Origin: Roseibium denhamense
GTDB lineage: Bacteria > Pseudomonadota > Alphaproteobacteria > Rhizobiales > Stappiaceae
Length of the DNA stretch: 55,817 nt
Direction of reading: 5' to 3'
Assembly: GCF_009711415.1 (NCBI RefSeq)
Contig: NZ_SMLZ01000098.1
Coordinates: forward strand, 1 to 55,817
The notes below the pieces were generated by a model. The model saw only the letters and a program-made list of their open reading frames with translations, did not search any database and was not told the DNA's origin. This document shows, piece after piece, positions 54,375-55,817 of the stretch. The position numbers were made by a program, and so were the translations under genes. Numbering within the stretch: position 1 is the stretch's first letter; each line of letters begins with the position of its first letter.

Positions 54375-55052
54375 ATGAGCGCTCCCCTTCTTTCCGGACC
54401 ACGCCTTCAACCGGCCAGCGGCGGCCCGGCCAGGCAGCTTGTCGTCATCCTGCACGGCTATGGTGCCGATGGCGCTGATCTCATCGATATAGGCCGGGCC
54501 TGGCCGACCGTCTTGCCGGACGCCATGTTTGTAGCGCCCGATGCTCCCTCCGCCCTGCCATCGGATATCCTGGGCGGCCGCCAGTGGTTTCCCTTGAGCG
54601 AACGCACACCGCAGGAATACCGGATCGGCGCGGAGGCAGTGCATCCCCTGCTGGATCAATATCTGGATGCCGAGCTGGCCGCGCTCAATCTGCCCGGAGA
54701 CGCGCTTGCCCTTGTCGGGTTCAGCCAGGGCGCCATGTGCGCGCTCCACTGCGGCCTGAGACGCAAGACCCCGCCAAGCGCCATCGTGGGCTATTCGGGT
54801 CTTTTGCCCGGAGCGAGTACCGGTGGCGGCCAGCTTGACGGCATCCAGACCTCCACGCCGGTCCTGATCGTTCACGGGGCCCAGGACGATGTTGTGCCCG
54901 CGTATCATGCAGATGCAGCCGGCCAAGCCCTCTCGGCTGCAGGCGTTGCCAACACGGTCCATGTCTATGACAACCTCGGCCATTCAATCGATGAACGGGG
55001 CATGCGCGCTGCCGGCCTTTTCCTGAAAGAAGCCTTTGGGATGCCGGGGTAA
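54375..55052 (+). CDS. Alpha/beta hydrolase, phospholipase/carboxylesterase family
   Basis: 225 residues. The oxyanion region is L-H-G-Y-G-A-D-G, the nucleophile G-F-S-Q-G (Ser about 117), the Asp in H-G-A-Q-D-D-V-V-P, and the His in L-G-H-S-I. This matches the YpfH/carboxylesterase (acyl-protein-thioesterase-like) family. It hydrolyses short-chain esters or acyl groups; the substrate is unknown. No signal peptide, so it is cytoplasmic. It follows the MFS gene by 11 bases and is probably co-transcribed. Confidence 0.88.
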   Translation: MSAPLLSGPRLQPASGGPARQLVVILHGYGADGADLIDIGRAWPTVLPDAMFVAPDAPSALPSDILGGRQWFPLSERTPQEYRIGAEAVHPLLDQYLDAELAALNLPGDALALVGFSQGAMCALHCGLRRKTPPSAIVGYSGLLPGASTGGGQLDGIQTSTPVLIVHGAQDDVVPAYHADAAGQALSAAGVANTVHVYDNLGHSIDERGMRAAGLFLKEAFGMPG

Positions 55053-55074
55053 AGTTATCCCGGATTTGGAATAG

Positions 55075-55089
55075 TTAATGTGCCGTTAA
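55075..55089. promoter_or_regulatory. CtrA-type box (TTAA-N7-TTAA)
   Basis: TTAA-TGTGCCG-TTAA matches the full CtrA recognition pattern, 65 bases before the ATG of the last gene. CtrA controls cell-cycle, motility and surface genes in alphaproteobacteria. A single match to eight fixed bases can occur by chance. Confidence 0.5.
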
Positions 55090-55153
55090 CTCTTTTGCAG
55101 GATGGTTGAGGAAATGATGGCCCAGAACAGGCCGGTTTCCAGGGACCACCGCC

Positions 55154-55753
55154 ATGCAAATCTCGATTGAGACCACCACTCAAAGCACGAGCATTCTGTC
55201 TGCCTCGTTCGGGAACAGCGCGCTCAACACCGCCGATGACAAATCCTCCGGCGGCGCGCCTTCCAAGAGTGACACGACCGAGGCGCCGGCTCTTTCGATT
55301 CTGGAGGCTGCAAGCAAGCAGGCGGAGGAAGACGCTGCTGTGATCGCCACCTTGCGCCAGGCGGTGGAAGACGGGCGAAACGAGGACGAAGACGGCGGCA
55401 ACGAGACCGCACTGGCCACAATCGAGGATTATCAGAAGACCGCAGGTCAGCTGAAATCCGCGCTTGGCGAGGATGATCCGGCCGGAAACGTGTCCGTTGC
55501 CTATGAGAGTGCGACCATCTCCACAACGACCATTGAGGCCGAGATTGGCGGCGAGACCTTGACCGCCGAGTTCGTCTCCTTCGAGCGCGTTTCCTTTGAC
55601 AACGAGACCGGATTGTCCGTCCGCTCAGCGAGTGCGGCCTCCATCGATGGCGAATTCGGCAACGGGTCCTTCAGCTATGAAAGCGCCTCCGTCAGCCAGC
55701 TTTATGCCGGCACCGGCGAGCAGTTCGCCAACCTGACGGGCCTGACCGCATAA
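55154..55753 (+). CDS. Unrecognised acidic protein
   Basis: 199 residues, strongly acidic and rich in Ser, Thr, Ala and Glu. No signal peptide, membrane segment or cysteine. Residues about 45-105 look helical (A-S-K-Q-A-E-E-D-A, then D-Y-Q-K-T-A-G-Q-L-K-S-A-L); residues 110-185 look like short beta repeats (S-V-A-Y-E-S-A-T-I-S and S-F-S-Y-E-S-A-S-V-S are similar). Absence of a signal peptide with a Thr/Ser-rich start recalls flagellar or type-I-secreted proteins, but this is only a resemblance. AGGGA lies nine bases before the ATG; a CtrA-type box lies upstream. Confidence 0.6.
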   Translation: MQISIETTTQSTSILSASFGNSALNTADDKSSGGAPSKSDTTEAPALSILEAASKQAEEDAAVIATLRQAVEDGRNEDEDGGNETALATIEDYQKTAGQLKSALGEDDPAGNVSVAYESATISTTTIEAEIGGETLTAEFVSFERVSFDNETGLSVRSASAASIDGEFGNGSFSYESASVSQLYAGTGEQFANLTGLTA

Positions 55754-55817
55754 CTCCGCGGTCGCGGGCGTGCCCTCCCGCCCGGCTAGAACCGCTATCC
55801 TCCCCTCCTCTATCATC

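Overview
The window looks like a chromosomal stretch of a GC-rich alphaproteobacterium, probably of the Hyphomicrobiales (Roseibium/Labrenzia-like relatives would fit, but this is inference). Supporting signs are a MaoC-phosphate acetyltransferase fusion followed by acetate kinase, an Lrp-type regulator divergent from a short PutA, a TTAA-N7-TTAA CtrA-type box, TadE-type pseudopilins, and small GTCATCCCGG-type dispersed palindromes. I see no tRNA, rRNA, CRISPR array or prophage. Coding density is high and most genes are ordinary housekeeping or catabolic genes.

Layout. 1-1.8 kb: end of a Tad/Flp pilus operon (secretin N-domain-like protein and two TadE-like proteins). 1.9-4.5 kb: acetyl-phosphate pathway (MaoC-PTA, ackA). 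4.6-10.5 kb: orphan PhnD-like binding protein, HAD hydrolase, acetylpolyamine amidohydrolase, galM, phosphomannomutase/phosphoglucomutase and a retropepsin-like protease. 10.8-26.3 kb: a large minus-strand nucleoside uptake and catabolism locus. It reads: SorC-type regulator, two BMP binding proteins, ABC ATPase, two permeases, cdd, purine nucleoside phosphorylase, deoC, deoA, deoB, add, a DUF1688/URC4 protein, upp and rbsK. Nucleosides are imported, deaminated, phosphorolysed and fed into glycolysis as pentose phosphates, glyceraldehyde 3-phosphate and acetaldehyde. The URC4 protein next to upp hints at a link to pyrimidine-ring breakdown.

26.5-32.7 kb (plus strand): a DUF1194 VWA-type secreted protein behind a near-perfect sigma-54 promoter, mgsA-glk (overlapping), hrpB and a DUF1186 gene. 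32.7-36.5 kb: putA and a divergent Lrp-type regulator with an Lrp-like box between them. 36.6-40.3 kb: a ynjBCD-type ABC transporter. 40.5-41.6 kb: bfd-bfr, with a 261-bp miniature inverted-repeat element inserted just upstream. 41.6-45 kb: an SDR oxidoreductase, a possible 23-codon small gene and a large chemoreceptor. 45.2-47.8 kb: an operon of two RNA methyltransferases and a YeeZ-like epimerase. 47.8-48.3 kb: non-coding hairpin repeats. 48.3-50 kb: 1-Cys peroxiredoxin, YtoQ and a cold-shock-domain protein that has lost its aromatic RNA-binding residues. 50-55 kb: a plus-strand run of TPR-methyltransferase, B12/radical SAM enzyme, Tet-type MFS transporter and esterase. The last gene is an unrecognised acidic protein behind a CtrA-type box.

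The items most worth following up are the URC4-upp-nucleoside arrangement, the sigma-54 promoter with upstream repeats spaced six helical turns apart, the MITE between bfd-bfr and a possible iron box, the bacterioferritin lacking the haem-ligand methionine, and the degenerate cold-shock protein. I found no clearly new multi-gene defence or mobile system.
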